From Endozoicomonas sp965208385 (lineage in GTDB: Bacteria; Pseudomonadota; Gammaproteobacteria; Pseudomonadales; Endozoicomonadaceae): a DNA stretch of 64,000 nt. Below the pieces are notes generated by a model, which ran no database searches, was not told where the DNA came from, and saw nothing but the letters and a program-made list of their open reading frames with translations. The position numbers and the translations under genes were made by a program. Positions 10,125 through 18,747 of the stretch are shown here, in pieces. The stretch is taken from NCBI GenBank assembly GCA_965208385.1, contig CBDBOO010000109.1, forward strand, positions 86,041 to 150,040, in the 5' to 3' direction. Within the stretch, counting starts at the first letter, position 1; each line of letters opens with the position of its first letter.

Positions 10125-10244
10125 GCACAAGTTCATCTACTTTCTAGTATTTCGAATTCACTAAAAGTGCATTGATCATATATTGGCAAGGCGGGCACTG
10201 ATCTGGCCATTAGTGGCTCTGTATCATAAGGAGTCGGTTGCAAG

Positions 10245-10475
10245 ATGACGGTTAAAGAGCTTATTTCATTGCTGGAGCAACTGCCAGAAGATAGACAGGT
10301 TTTTGTCCGTAGTTATGAGGATGGTTACGACCCGATCGACTCGATTGCATCGAAACAGCTTCATCCTGATACGTCTGAATGTTGGTATAACGGCCGTTTC
10401 AATGTTTCATGTGAGCCACAGGAGAAAGATTCTTTTGAAGGCGTTGTGATTATTGGTGATCAAAGATCGCCATGA
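10245..10475 (+). CDS. Small conserved-looking hypothetical protein, 76 residues
   Basis: The protein starts MTVKELISLLEQLPEDRQVF and continues VRSYEDGYDPIDSI. This recalls a family of small hypothetical proteins whose N-terminus reads as a helix plus a strand with D/E-x-G-Y, but I know no function for them. A good ribosome-binding site (AAGGAG) sits 11 bases before the ATG. It is acidic, with no membrane segment or signal. It stands alone between the kdsD terminator and a convergent toxin-antitoxin module, flanked by the short repeats at 10100 and 10483. This suggests accessory DNA. Confidence 0.6.
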   Translation: MTVKELISLLEQLPEDRQVFVRSYEDGYDPIDSIASKQLHPDTSECWYNGRFNVSCEPQEKDSFEGVVIIGDQRSP

Positions 10476-10578
10476 TGATGAATTTAGGGTTAATTCTTGC
10501 ATAGTGCTATTTTGGTGTGTGTTATTCAACAGTGAGTAGAGCGTGTGCACAATGAAAGAGCTGACTCCAGTCCTCCAC

Positions 10579-10998
10579 TCAGTTAGAAAATGGATTGAGC
10601 AGCTTGACACCGGTACCTGAAAAGTCGGTAGTATTTCTGGTGACAATCACTAGATCATAGGTGAGAGCGGTAGCCGCTATTTGCTTGTCAATGGCGTTTT
10701 CATGATGGGGTACTCGAATTTTTCCCCACACTTGTGCTTCAGTATGACCAAAATCAAGAAAATGATCTTGATAGGCTTCAATGAGTGAATTAAGCCATGC
10801 TTCAAGGCGGCTTGCTCGAATATGATCACCGCGATAGCGAATTTTTTCAACACTTCTGCGCAATTCTCCCACAGTAATTACGCTCAGAAAGAGCGGTAAA
10901 GATTGTTGTTTCGCTTCCTGAAAAAATGACAGAACGCCAGGGTTGGCCTTGCTTTTTTTACGTAACTCACTAATGACATTGGTATCAATTAAATACAT
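10579..10998 (-). CDS. PIN-domain toxin, FitB/VapC type
   Basis: PIN-domain ribonuclease toxin of about 139 residues. The first Asp lies in MYLIDTNVISELRKK at the N-terminus. A conserved acidic GELRRSVEK follows, and the C-terminal acidic cluster is DKQIAATALTYDLVIVTRN. I choose the ATG at 10998. The frame is open ten codons further up, but the family starts at MYLIDTN, and this start overlaps the antitoxin by 14 bases, normal for coupled modules. VapC/FitB toxins cleave RNA through Mg2+ held by the acidic residues and are held inactive by the partner antitoxin encoded just upstream. Confidence 0.85.
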   Translation of the reverse strand: MYLIDTNVISELRKKSKANPGVLSFFQEAKQQSLPLFLSVITVGELRRSVEKIRYRGDHIRASRLEAWLNSLIEAYQDHFLDFGHTEAQVWGKIRVPHHENAIDKQIAATALTYDLVIVTRNTTDFSGTGVKLLNPFSN

Positions 10999-11218
10999 CT
11001 TGATCCCTGGAGTCGTCACACCGTTCAAAGTCTGAATCGTTACCGACGTCGGGTATACTTTCTATGGCCTCAGTGAAGCTTTTTTTTCTGGGTTTTAGCA
11101 AAGCTGACTCCAATATACGGCGATGCTCTGCTTCGGCACTTCGACCGAATCTGCCAGCACGAGCTTTGAGGGCATCCACTATTGTTTCGTCAATATTGCG
11201 TACGATTAAATTTGCCAT
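10985..11218 (-). CDS. Ribbon-helix-helix antitoxin, FitA/StbC type
   Basis: 77 residues. The N-terminal MANLIVRNIDETIVDALKAR with GRSAEAEHRRILESAL is the Arc/MetJ-type ribbon-helix-helix of FitA/StbC antitoxins. The acidic C-terminal tail would wrap the toxin. It overlaps the PIN toxin gene and so should be translated first in the same message. FitA-type proteins repress their own promoter; the upstream region 11219-11290 has repeated TTGAT elements that could be the operator (weak). Confidence 0.82.
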   Translation of the reverse strand: MANLIVRNIDETIVDALKARAGRFGRSAEAEHRRILESALLKPRKKSFTEAIESIPDVGNDSDFERCDDSRDQDVFN

Positions 11219-11300
11219 ATATGATCCTTGTAATTGATGTCGTACTCAATGATAGCATTGATATCACTTAGCGCAATAATGAAGAATGAATGGCTGGGTG

Positions 11301-11348
11301 TTTTAGGGGCAGTCTTTGTAGCGTGGGTATTCAGGGGCGGCTCTTACA
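11301..11348. repeat. Degenerate short repeats, copies C and D
   Basis: Two neighbouring copies (11301-11326 and 11328-11348) of the AGGGGCAG/CGGCTCTT-type repeat seen at 10100. They lie between the two PIN-domain modules. They look like junction scars of small insertions. Confidence 0.4.
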
Positions 11349-11367
11349 ACTTATACCTGATCGATTT

Positions 11368-11790
11368 TTAATGACTATCAAGACTTTCCAAAAATTGTTC
11401 AGGGGTCATAACCGGTAGTTTCTCGGTTTTGTAGTCTTTTATATTACGGGTGATTAATACATTGGCTCCACCGCTTTGAGCGGTATAGTACTGAATACTG
11501 TCTTCGAAATCGGTAAATGCTGAGTGTAAAGATTCTTCTAAGCTGGCTTCGGATGTCACCATGACACTAAGTAGGCTTTTCAATTTAATCAGTGCAATCC
11601 GAGCGGATTTTTGACCCTTTATTTTCCGTAAAATATAAAAAACGTTAGCAAAAATGACAACAGACGTCGCACCATGAAACTGCCCAGCTTGTATGCGAGT
11701 AAAAATATCAGCACTTTGCTGAAACCAGGGTTCACGCTGTGTCAGTAAATCCAATATGACATCGGCATCAAGAAACAGGGTTTGGGTCAC
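11368..11790 (-). CDS. PIN-domain toxin
   Basis: 140 residues. It starts TLFLDADVILDLLTQREPW, giving the first PIN Asp, with a central EASLEESLHSAFTDFEDSIQ supplying acidic residues. The C-terminal end is NVLITRNIKDY, the usual last strand of PIN domains. It overlaps the upstream antitoxin by four bases. This branch of PIN proteins typically pairs with small antitoxins of the DUF6364 type. It should be an RNase toxin; the target cannot be told from sequence. Confidence 0.8.
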   Translation of the reverse strand: MTQTLFLDADVILDLLTQREPWFQQSADIFTRIQAGQFHGATSVVIFANVFYILRKIKGQKSARIALIKLKSLLSVMVTSEASLEESLHSAFTDFEDSIQYYTAQSGGANVLITRNIKDYKTEKLPVMTPEQFLESLDSH

Positions 11791-12029
11791 TGGTATTTTT
11801 CCTGTAGATAATGGGTGTAATTGTCCACTGCCGTCAACTCGTCTTCAGTGATGATGCCTGCGAGCTCTGCAACGATTCCCTTGAGTTCTACTTTTTCTCT
11901 GGGGGTTGTGGCTGGGAGATTTTTTAAATAATTTTCAACCAGTTTCGAAAGGCTCTGTTGTTGGCTTGCAGCGTATACCTTGGCCTGACGAACTACATCA
12001 GGGTCCACAGTCAGTGTTAATTTGCTCAT
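11787..12029 (-). CDS. Antitoxin partner of the PIN toxin (DUF6364-like)
   Basis: 80 residues. SKLTLTVDPDVVRQAKVYAA followed by QQQSLSKLVENYLKNL matches the short N-terminal ribbon-helix-helix-like segment of DUF6364 antitoxins. The C-terminus is acidic and variable. The start has a purine-rich ribosome site (GGAGACG) a few bases upstream. It is the first gene of a two-gene minus-strand operon with the PIN toxin. Confidence 0.75.
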   Translation of the reverse strand: MSKLTLTVDPDVVRQAKVYAASQQQSLSKLVENYLKNLPATTPREKVELKGIVAELAGIITEDELTAVDNYTHYLQEKYQ

Positions 12030-12153
12030 TATCGTCTCCTTTACGTATTCATTTTACAAATTAGTACGTGTTATCGCTGGAAGCAAGTATTTTTTTACAC
12101 GCGATATTAATATAATCAATAATTTATCACAGGCTTTCAGTGCTCGTTGATGT

Positions 12154-14249
12154 TTGCCCTCACTATCCTTAATAGTTGCTGCTTCCTTGACTCATTACTA
12201 CACATTTTCCAGCGGCATTGCCCATGCCTCTGAAGTACCCCAATTGTTGGGTAATCATGTTACAAAACTCTCCACCCTGAAGGCACTTGTTCACCCTGTG
12301 AATAGCAGCGACTCTGTCATATTGGGCTGGGGTCAGAAAAAAAACGCCGTGAAAGCACGAAAGTATGCAAATAAAAATAAGATTACATTCTGGAATCTCG
12401 AAGATGGCTTTATAAGCTACCTTGGTCACCCGGCATTAGGCGATCGTCGTTTTTCATTGATCGCAGATAAAACCGGTATCTATTACGATGCGACACAACC
12501 TTCAGATATTGAAAATTTACTCAATCACCCGCAATGGTTGAACTCTGAACTGGAAGCACGCTCTAGAGCCCTTCTGGATACTGTCTGTAAACATCAGATT
12601 TCCAAATATAATCATGAACCCGTTCAAGGTTTTCAGCTTCCAGAATCTGAGCTAACCAATAAAGTGCTGGTGGTTGATCAGACTTACGGCGATTGCTCCG
12701 TTAAATTTGGTATGGCTGATGATTCCAGCTTTAAATCAATGCTGGATGCTGCACTCAATGAAAATCCGAACTCGGAGGTTTGGGTTAAAGTACCCATCCT
12801 GATGTGGTATTAGGCACCAAGAAAGGTTATCTGGGCAGTGATTTACCAGCACACCCTCGCTTACATATTCTTGCTGATAAAGTGAATGCACAATCGTTAT
12901 TTCCTCATTTTGATAAAGTTTATGTAGTGACTTCTCAGCTTGGGTTCGAAGCGCTTTGGCATAGAAAAGAAGTGATTTGTTTTGGTGTGCCTTTTTACAG
13001 TGGCTGGGGTTTAACCGATGACAGAATAAAATGCAGTCGTCGTAAACAAGCACATACCATTGAAAGCTTGTTTGCCGCAGCCTGCCTGAAATACACCCGA
13101 TACATTGATCCGGAAACCGGTGAGCGCTGTGAGCTGGAAGATATTATTGAGCTTATTGCTTTACAACGGAGCTATCAAAAAAATGAGGTTGATACGCTTT
13201 ATGCCGTAGGTTTCAGCTTATGGAAAAGGGCATTTCTAAAAGACTTTGTAGGCGACTTGGCTCGATCTGTCCGGTTTATTGGATCTTGCAAAAAAGTAAC
13301 TGATGTAGGTAAACCCGGAGATGGCGTATTAATCTGGGGCGCTAAAGAACACGATTACATTCCACCTGCTGGAGTAAAACTGTTCAGGGTTGAAGACGGT
13401 TTTATCAGAAGTTCGGGGCTTGGTGCTGAATTAAAAAGGCCTGGTTCTCTGGTGATTGATCAGAGTGGTATTTATTTTGATAGTACAAGAACGTCAGATC
13501 TTGAACAGTCGCTAAATACCGTCACACTTTCTGAAGAACAGAAACGGGCGGGGCATAAACTGCAGAAGCTATTGGTTCAGCAGCGGGTCAGTAAATACAA
13601 CTTGAAAGGTAATGTGCAGCCGTATTTTTCTGAGGCAAATAAAGGTCAGTTGAAAATATTGGTGACAGGGCAAGTGGACAGCGACGCTTCTATAAAATGG
13701 GGCAGTCTTGATGTTAAAAGCAATCTTGAGCTGTTGAAGCAAGTTAGAGAATACGCTCCGTCCGCTTATATTCTTTATAAACCTCATCCTGATGTTTTAC
13801 TGGCGGGTCGTTCTGGACATATTCCTGAAGAAGAGGCCCGACAATACGCAGATAAAATCGTATCTAAGGGGGATATTTTCGAGTGTATTCGTCAATGCGA
13901 CGAATTACATGTAATGACATCGCTTGCTGGCTTTGAAGCTTTGATTCAAGGTAAAAAAGTTCATACTTGGGGTACCCCGTTTTATTCTAATTGGGGGCTC
14001 ACGGTCGATCATCAAAGCTGTGAACGCAGAAGCTTGCAAAGAACGGTGGATGAAGTGGTGTATCTGGCTTACTGTCGTTATCCCCGTTATATCAATTGGC
14101 ATACACGACGTTTCACTACGCCTGAGCGCATGATAAATAGCCTTGTTGCTGAGAGGGAGTCTGTCAATAGTGAAGAGAGTCGATTGAAACGCTGGTTTTC
14201 TATCAAAGGAAGAAAGTTGGGTTACCTCTGCGAGGCTCTTTCAAAATAG
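12154..14249 (+). pseudogene. kpsC: Capsule Kdo transferase KpsC, with one frameshift
   Basis: KpsC extends the beta-linked poly-Kdo linker on phosphatidylglycerol that anchors group 2 capsules. It normally has two homologous Kdo-transferase modules in about 670 residues, as here. The first frame (to 12813) has ITFWNLEDGFISYLGHPALG and TGIYYDATQ. The second (from about 12804) carries the end of module 1 (PFYSGWGLTDDR) and all of module 2 (FRVEDGFIRSSGLGAELKRP, YKPHPDV, TWGTPFYSNWGLT). The join at about 12798 should read WVKV-HPDVVLGTKKG, but one base too few or two too many shifts the frame. The N-terminal start is uncertain: only TTG (12154 or 12187) is in frame. It is either broken or mis-sequenced. 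Confidence 0.85.
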
Positions 14250-14363
14250 TGTGATCGTCTAAAGTAACTATTTACAAATTGAAACATAATCTACGATAAT
14301 AGTCGTTAGATAGGATGTCGTATCTCTGCTTCATCTGCAGAATTTGAAGTTGGTCAGTGAATT

Positions 14364-15659
14364 GTGCAAAAAATAAATATATTGTTTTTACAGGGTCCTC
14401 TTGGACCTTTTTTTAGTCAATTGGCTAATGAGTTTTCCTCCTCTGGTTACATTACCCACAAGATTAATTTTAATGGCGGTGACCGTTATTACGCTGGGGC
14501 TGACCATATAACCGATTACAGTGGCCTGCCCGATGATTGGTCTGATTTTCTTGAAGAATATCTTGAACTGCACAATATAGCTTCAGTGTTTTTGCTGGGT
14601 GATTGCCGTTTTTATCACAGAGAGGCCAGGCCTGTTTGTAATAAGTTGAATGTGAAGTTTATGGTGTTCGAAGAAGGCTATCTCAGGCCGAACACGATCA
14701 CATTAGAGCAGTACGGTGTTAATGCGCTCAGTCAGCTTGATCTTTCAGAAGAAACTATAAGTAATACTGAAGTGGTTTCGACCACATCGCCGGTTACTAT
14801 TGGTGGAACCATGTGGTGGCGAACCGTGTTTGCTGCTTTTTATTATTGGGCTGCTTTGTTTCAACGTAAACGATTTCCTCACTACACACATCACCGTGCT
14901 TTTAATCCTTTAAGGGAAGGGTTTTGTTGGCAGAGGGGTTTTTTACGTAAAAAACTGGTTCGTCTAAAAGACAGTAAACTGCGTAAGCATTTGATGACAA
15001 ACTGCAGTGGACGTTTTGTTTTGGTGCCGCTTCAGGTCCATGACGATTCCCAGAAGATTTACCATTCAGACTACCATTCTGTTGAAGCCTTTATCACTGA
15101 AGTCATGGGTTCTTTTAAAGAGCATGCTGAGACTTCTCAGCAGTTATGTTTTAAGCATCATCCAATGGATATAGGCTACACCCACTATGGGCGTTTGATA
15201 AAGAAAGTTGCTTCCGGGATGGGTATCAGTAACCGAGTTTTTTATTGCCACAATATCCCTTTGCCTGATTTATACCATCATGCCAGTGCAGTGTTAACGG
15301 TAAACAGTACTGTGGGTCTTTCTGCAATTCTCCATAAGTTACCCACCAAAACCATGGGCAAGGCGATGTACGATATGCCTGGACTGACTCATCAAGGCAG
15401 CCTTGCTTCGTTCTGGCAGCAACCTGAAGCCGTTGATTTGGAAAGGTTTAAAAAGTTTCAATCCTATATCTTTCAAAAAACTCAGGTTAATGGCAGTTTC
15501 TTTAAACTGTTTGATCTGGGGTGTACGAATTCTGTAGCTTTTTTTGAGAAAAATACGGGTGTTCGTACAGTAGCTTCTCTTACACCGGTTGCTATAGTAT
15601 CGGCTCAAGCAGACAGTGAAGAAATTACTGATTCTGAGTCCTCTCTAGAAGCGGCTTAG
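14364..15659 (+). CDS. kpsS: Capsule Kdo transferase KpsS
   Basis: 431 residues from a GTG start. KpsS adds the first beta-Kdo to lyso-phosphatidylglycerol, starting the linker that KpsC extends. The sequence starts INILFLQGPLGPFFSQLA and has FNGGDRYYAG and VFEEGYLRPNTITLE. In the C-terminal half it has CFKHHPMDIGYTHYG and VLTVNSTVGLSAILH, typical KpsS/LipB motifs. It follows kpsC by 114 bases. The C-terminal tail (last 30 residues) is acidic and variable. The frame is intact, so only KpsC of the linker pair is interrupted. Confidence 0.9.
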   Translation: MQKINILFLQGPLGPFFSQLANEFSSSGYITHKINFNGGDRYYAGADHITDYSGLPDDWSDFLEEYLELHNIASVFLLGDCRFYHREARPVCNKLNVKFMVFEEGYLRPNTITLEQYGVNALSQLDLSEETISNTEVVSTTSPVTIGGTMWWRTVFAAFYYWAALFQRKRFPHYTHHRAFNPLREGFCWQRGFLRKKLVRLKDSKLRKHLMTNCSGRFVLVPLQVHDDSQKIYHSDYHSVEAFITEVMGSFKEHAETSQQLCFKHHPMDIGYTHYGRLIKKVASGMGISNRVFYCHNIPLPDLYHHASAVLTVNSTVGLSAILHKLPTKTMGKAMYDMPGLTHQGSLASFWQQPEAVDLERFKKFQSYIFQKTQVNGSFFKLFDLGCTNSVAFFEKNTGVRTVASLTPVAIVSAQADSEEITDSESSLEAA

Positions 15660-15863
15660 CTTCGATCAGGCTATGGGTCCTCTGTAGCCTTTATTTCCTT
15701 TTGTAATTAAAAGTTTTTAACATATTTTAATCTGTGTCGATAACGGCAGCTTGTCCTTTAAAAAATCACGTTTATCTGAATGTGATTTCTTCGTCTTTAT
15801 ACTTTCCGCACTCCATCCGATACGCCTGCTTGTACCTTAAGTTTTATAATGCAGGGGTGAATT

Positions 15864-16472
15864 ATGAGGATGTGTCATGTTGTGGCTGGTATTTTTCTTT
15901 TGGGGATTTCCTCAATAACGACAGCTTTAGACTTTCAGCCAGATGGAGTGGCTATCAGTTACGGCCAGTACCACCCAGTGGTAAAAAACCGTGATGCTGA
16001 TTTCAATAAATACCGTTTGAGTGTTATCTGGGATATTAAAAAAGGTTTCTATCAGTCGGATTCAATTCAGCTGGATAGCTATTTTGAGGTGGCAGGGAGT
16101 CGGTGGAAAAGTCAGCTTTCCAAAGCAGATAGTCCTAGCCCTGACGGTAAAGGCAACATAAACGTATTCAGTTTTTCTCCGATATTGCGCCTAACCAGCA
16201 ATGGTTCTGTTTGGGGTGGTGTTTCACCTTTTCTTGACATGGGAGCGGGCGCAGCATGGCTTTCTGAAGTAGATCTGGAGAAGAAAAAGAAATCACCTAT
16301 CAATATGGGTGGACACTGGCAGTTTGAATTGAGATTAATGCCCGGTATTCGATTTGGAGACAGTAATCAGTTTGAACTGAGTTATGGCTGGTATCACTAC
16401 TCCAACGCTCATATTAACAGTCAGAATGAATCTATTGATTTTCAGGTTCTGACGTTTGGCTATAAATGGTAA
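15864..16472 (+). CDS. pagL: PagL-like lipid A 3-O-deacylase
   Basis: 202 residues. A signal peptide of about 21 residues ends at TTALD, followed by an eight-stranded beta-barrel ending in the aromatic C-terminus FGYKW. The catalytic motif of PagL, His-x-Ser-Asn, appears as YHYSNAHI near residue 176, with a Glu 11 residues after the His. PagL sits in the outer membrane and removes the 3-O acyl chain of lipid A. Residues 70-95 form a long charged loop. The gene follows kpsS but has its own 200-base upstream region, so it is probably separately transcribed. The start is the ATG after GGGGTGAATTATG. Confidence 0.82.
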   Translation: MRMCHVVAGIFLLGISSITTALDFQPDGVAISYGQYHPVVKNRDADFNKYRLSVIWDIKKGFYQSDSIQLDSYFEVAGSRWKSQLSKADSPSPDGKGNINVFSFSPILRLTSNGSVWGGVSPFLDMGAGAAWLSEVDLEKKKKSPINMGGHWQFELRLMPGIRFGDSNQFELSYGWYHYSNAHINSQNESIDFQVLTFGYKW

Positions 16473-16629
16473 GTAACGCCAGACGGTAGTGTGCTTCTGT
16501 GGGGCCAGGTCAATCAGCGGAACTCGCTTCCCCCACGTCGCCTTTCTGGTTAATTAGAATACAAAAGAAGTTTTATTGGGATACGCACACAAGAAATAAA
16601 TCTCAGTAAAAAGAAAGATTTTTTCTCGG

Positions 16630-16944
16630 TCAGACAATGTTTAAAGTGACAGATTTACCCAGTTTGTGCAGCATGACTACAAGCGCATCAATGGTGAATT
16701 TACTGGCTTTTCCGGTCATAACATCAGATACACGGGGGCGATTAATATCTAATAATTTGGCCGCTTCTTCCTGCTTTAGGTGCTGATTTTTGATGATATT
16801 GGTTACTTCATCCATTAACTGGATTTTAAGATCGGATTTGATACGATTTTCCGACTCGGCTTTCAGCTGACAGGCTTTCTCTGGTGCAAAACCTAAGTCA
16901 GCAAATACATTACCCGAAGCGGCAGTCGTGTGTTTTATGCTCAT
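16630..16944 (-). CDS. higA: HigA-like XRE-family antitoxin
   Basis: 104 residues with a helix-turn-helix of the HTH_37/XRE type: NIIKNQHLKQEEAAKLLDIN, then RPRVSDVMTGKASKFTID. It overlaps the upstream toxin gene by four bases. Toxin-first order is usual in HigBA modules. The protein should bind the toxin and repress the shared promoter. The end MLHKLGKSVTLNIV is typical of this group. Confidence 0.82.
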   Translation of the reverse strand: MSIKHTTAASGNVFADLGFAPEKACQLKAESENRIKSDLKIQLMDEVTNIIKNQHLKQEEAAKLLDINRPRVSDVMTGKASKFTIDALVVMLHKLGKSVTLNIV

Positions 16945-17351
16945 GGTTTTCCCCTCTTTTTGTCGCGATGTAATAAAACATCTTTATAGCGTTGAATAGC
17001 AATGGCTTTGTCCTGTTTGGTGGTCTGTCGGGTTTTCTTCTGAAAACTATGCTGTACGTACACAGCTTCTTCAAATTTAGCCACATACATCACCCGGAAC
17101 GCATCGCCTTCTTCCGACAGAATGATTTCCTTAACACCTGGCCCCACTTGAGAAAAGGGTTTCCAGTGTTCAGGCTCCAGATCATGCTGAATCCTGTGAA
17201 GTTGGAATCCGGCCTGCTGCCTAGCGCCTTCAGGAAATCCAATCAAATTACTGAGAGAGCCTCCCACCCATTCAATAGGCTTCTCATTATCCAATAGTTT
17301 AGCTGCTGTATAAAATTTTGTACATTCCAGTTTAAAAAATACACGATACAC
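16941..17351 (-). CDS. higB: HigB/RelE-like toxin (phage Gp49-like)
   Basis: 136 residues as the open frame. The recognisable toxin starts at about residue 28 (KPIEWVGGSLSNLIGFPEGA). It continues with GVKEIILSEEGDAFRVMYVA and VYVQHSFQKKTRQTTKQD, the Gp49/RelE-fold signature. Most relatives are about 110 residues, so a start inside the frame (for example a TTG shortly before KPIEW) is possible. Such toxins cleave mRNA at the ribosome. It is first of the two-gene minus-strand operon. Confidence 0.8.
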   Translation of the reverse strand: MYRVFFKLECTKFYTAAKLLDNEKPIEWVGGSLSNLIGFPEGARQQAGFQLHRIQHDLEPEHWKPFSQVGPGVKEIILSEEGDAFRVMYVAKFEEAVYVQHSFQKKTRQTTKQDKAIAIQRYKDVLLHRDKKRGKP

Positions 17352-17445
17352 CAGAGAAAACTCTATAAGTCGTTTTTTTCGTGGGCTTACGCGAAAATTG
17401 GTGAAGGCTTTTGAAATCCTCTCAAGAGATAATTAATTATCTTAC

Positions 17446-17510
17446 TGTATATCCTTTTTTGTATATACTTACCTTATATCCAAAAAAGGATATACAAAAA
17501 AGGATATACA
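17446..17510. promoter_or_regulatory. Candidate autoregulatory operator of the VapBC module
   Basis: A perfect 21-base inverted repeat: the arm at 17446-17466 (starting TGTATATCC) is the exact reverse complement of 17490-17510 (ending GGATATACA). The latter abuts the antitoxin ATG at 17511. The 23-base spacer contains a further partial copy (TATATCCAAAAAAGGATA). VapB/AbrB-type antitoxins bind such palindromes to repress themselves. The repeat is seen directly; the operator role is inferred. Confidence 0.65.
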
Positions 17511-17741
17511 ATGAAGACGAACAAGCTGTTTACTTCCAATAAATCCCAGGCGGTAAGAATTCCAAAATCACTGGCTTTTGATGAATCAGTCAAAGAGGTT
17601 GTTATTAGTCGATACGATGGCGGGATATTAATCAGACCTGTCAGTAATCCCTGGAATTCCTTTTTCGAGCAGGAACCTTGCTTGGATTTCATGGAATCAG
17701 GTAGAGAACAGCCAGAACAACAAGAAAGAGAATCGTTGTAA
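17511..17741 (+). CDS. vapB: VapB/VagC-type AbrB-fold antitoxin
   Basis: 76 residues. TNKLFTSNKSQAVRIPKSLA followed by VKEVVISRYDGGILIRP is the SpoVT/AbrB swapped-hairpin domain of VagC antitoxins. The glutamine/glutamate-rich tail binds the toxin. Its stop overlaps the toxin start (TAATG), so translation is coupled. The upstream inverted repeats are the likely operator. Confidence 0.88.
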   Translation: MKTNKLFTSNKSQAVRIPKSLAFDESVKEVVISRYDGGILIRPVSNPWNSFFEQEPCLDFMESGREQPEQQERESL

Positions 17742-18136
17742 TGGTTGCTTATATGCTGGATACCAATATGTGCATCTACGTTATTAAAAACCGTCCTGAA
17801 TCGGTTCTTGATAAGTTTAACGAGCATCACGGAGGAATGTGTGTTTCTTCAGTGGTAGCCAGTGAGCTGTATTATGGCGCGGCTAAGTCAGGATTTAAAA
17901 AACACTTTGAACAAGTTGAGTCCTTTCTTTCCAGATTAAAAATAATGCCTTTTGAAGATATAGATTCTTCGGTGGCTGGACAAATAAGAGGGACGTTGGC
18001 AGTAAAGGGAACACCGATCGGGCCTTATGACGTATTGATAGCAGGACACGCTAAAGCAAGAGGGTTGATACTGGTGACAAACAACAAAAAAGAGTTTGAA
18101 CGGGTAGAAGGTTTGCGCTTGGAAAACTGGATATAA
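17741..18136 (+). CDS. vapC: VapC-type PIN toxin
   Basis: 131 residues. The PIN acidic residues are in YMLDTNMCIYVIKNRP, SELYYGA, and PIGPYDVLIAGHAKARGLILV followed by TNNKKEFERV. This is the classic VapC/VagD layout. VapC toxins of this subfamily cut initiator tRNA or rRNA; the target here is unknown. It is second gene in the operon with vapB. Confidence 0.9.
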   Translation: MVAYMLDTNMCIYVIKNRPESVLDKFNEHHGGMCVSSVVASELYYGAAKSGFKKHFEQVESFLSRLKIMPFEDIDSSVAGQIRGTLAVKGTPIGPYDVLIAGHAKARGLILVTNNKKEFERVEGLRLENWI

Positions 18137-18152
18137 AAGAAGAGGGTGATGG

Positions 18153-18227
18153 GTCAGATGTGTGTTTTTATTTCTTGTAATACCAGTAGTAGCAATAGCT
18201 CGAGGTGACTCCATACACACATCTGAC
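18153..18227. repeat. 13-base inverted repeat after vapC
   Basis: GTCAGATGTGTGT (18153-18165) is the exact reverse complement of ACACACATCTGAC (18215-18227), with a 49-base spacer. It could be a long-armed terminator for vapBC or the ends of a small relic element. No target duplication is apparent. Confidence 0.45.
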
Positions 18228-18293
18228 TCACTTCCAGGAAGTCGTTATGAGTAATAAAATAATAAAATAAAGCTGCAGGACAACCAGTCCAAT

Positions 18294-18395
18294 ATGACTA
18301 ATTCCAACAAGGGCACGTCGAGCACCAACAAACAGCACGATCAGGCTCAGGGGAATCGAGGAAAGCAGAAAAACCCGAACCAGAAAAAGAAGTAG
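18294..18395 (+). CDS. Possible 33-residue hydrophilic peptide
   Basis: A short open frame from ATG encodes only polar residues: Asn, Gln, Lys, Ser, Gly and His dominate (NKGTSSTNKQHDQAQGNRGK) before the stop. Composition is quite unlike out-of-frame noise in this AT-rich DNA, and a weak GCAGGA lies 16 bases upstream. It recalls very small stress-type hydrophilic peptides, but I cannot name a family. The rest of 18137-18747 shows only an inverted repeat and nothing else recognisable. Confidence 0.35.
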   Translation: MTNSNKGTSSTNKQHDQAQGNRGKQKNPNQKKK

Positions 18396-18747
18396 TTAGT
18401 GAGGAAAAGACAGATTGCTATTAGCAGCCCGTCTGTTTGAAAGGATATACTGCTCGCTTAAAGAATTCTGCATTGAGGTATGGGTATCAAAATGGGTCTT
18501 TGCAATCACGTTGCTTCTAAGTGATTGATTAGAAATAATAAAATTGAAACATCCTCTCTAAACAAACAAGCATCGAAGAAAGGGTGTTTTTGAGTTTTTC
18601 TTTAGGCTATTCATCGCACAAAGCTGCATATTTCAATCTTCACAGAGTGATAAGCCAAAACGGTCGTTTCCATCGACACTTTTATATTAGGCCTCGGCCC
18701 GCAAAAATAGCCACCAGTAGCACTATCGCTAAAGCTGGGGGAGGATA

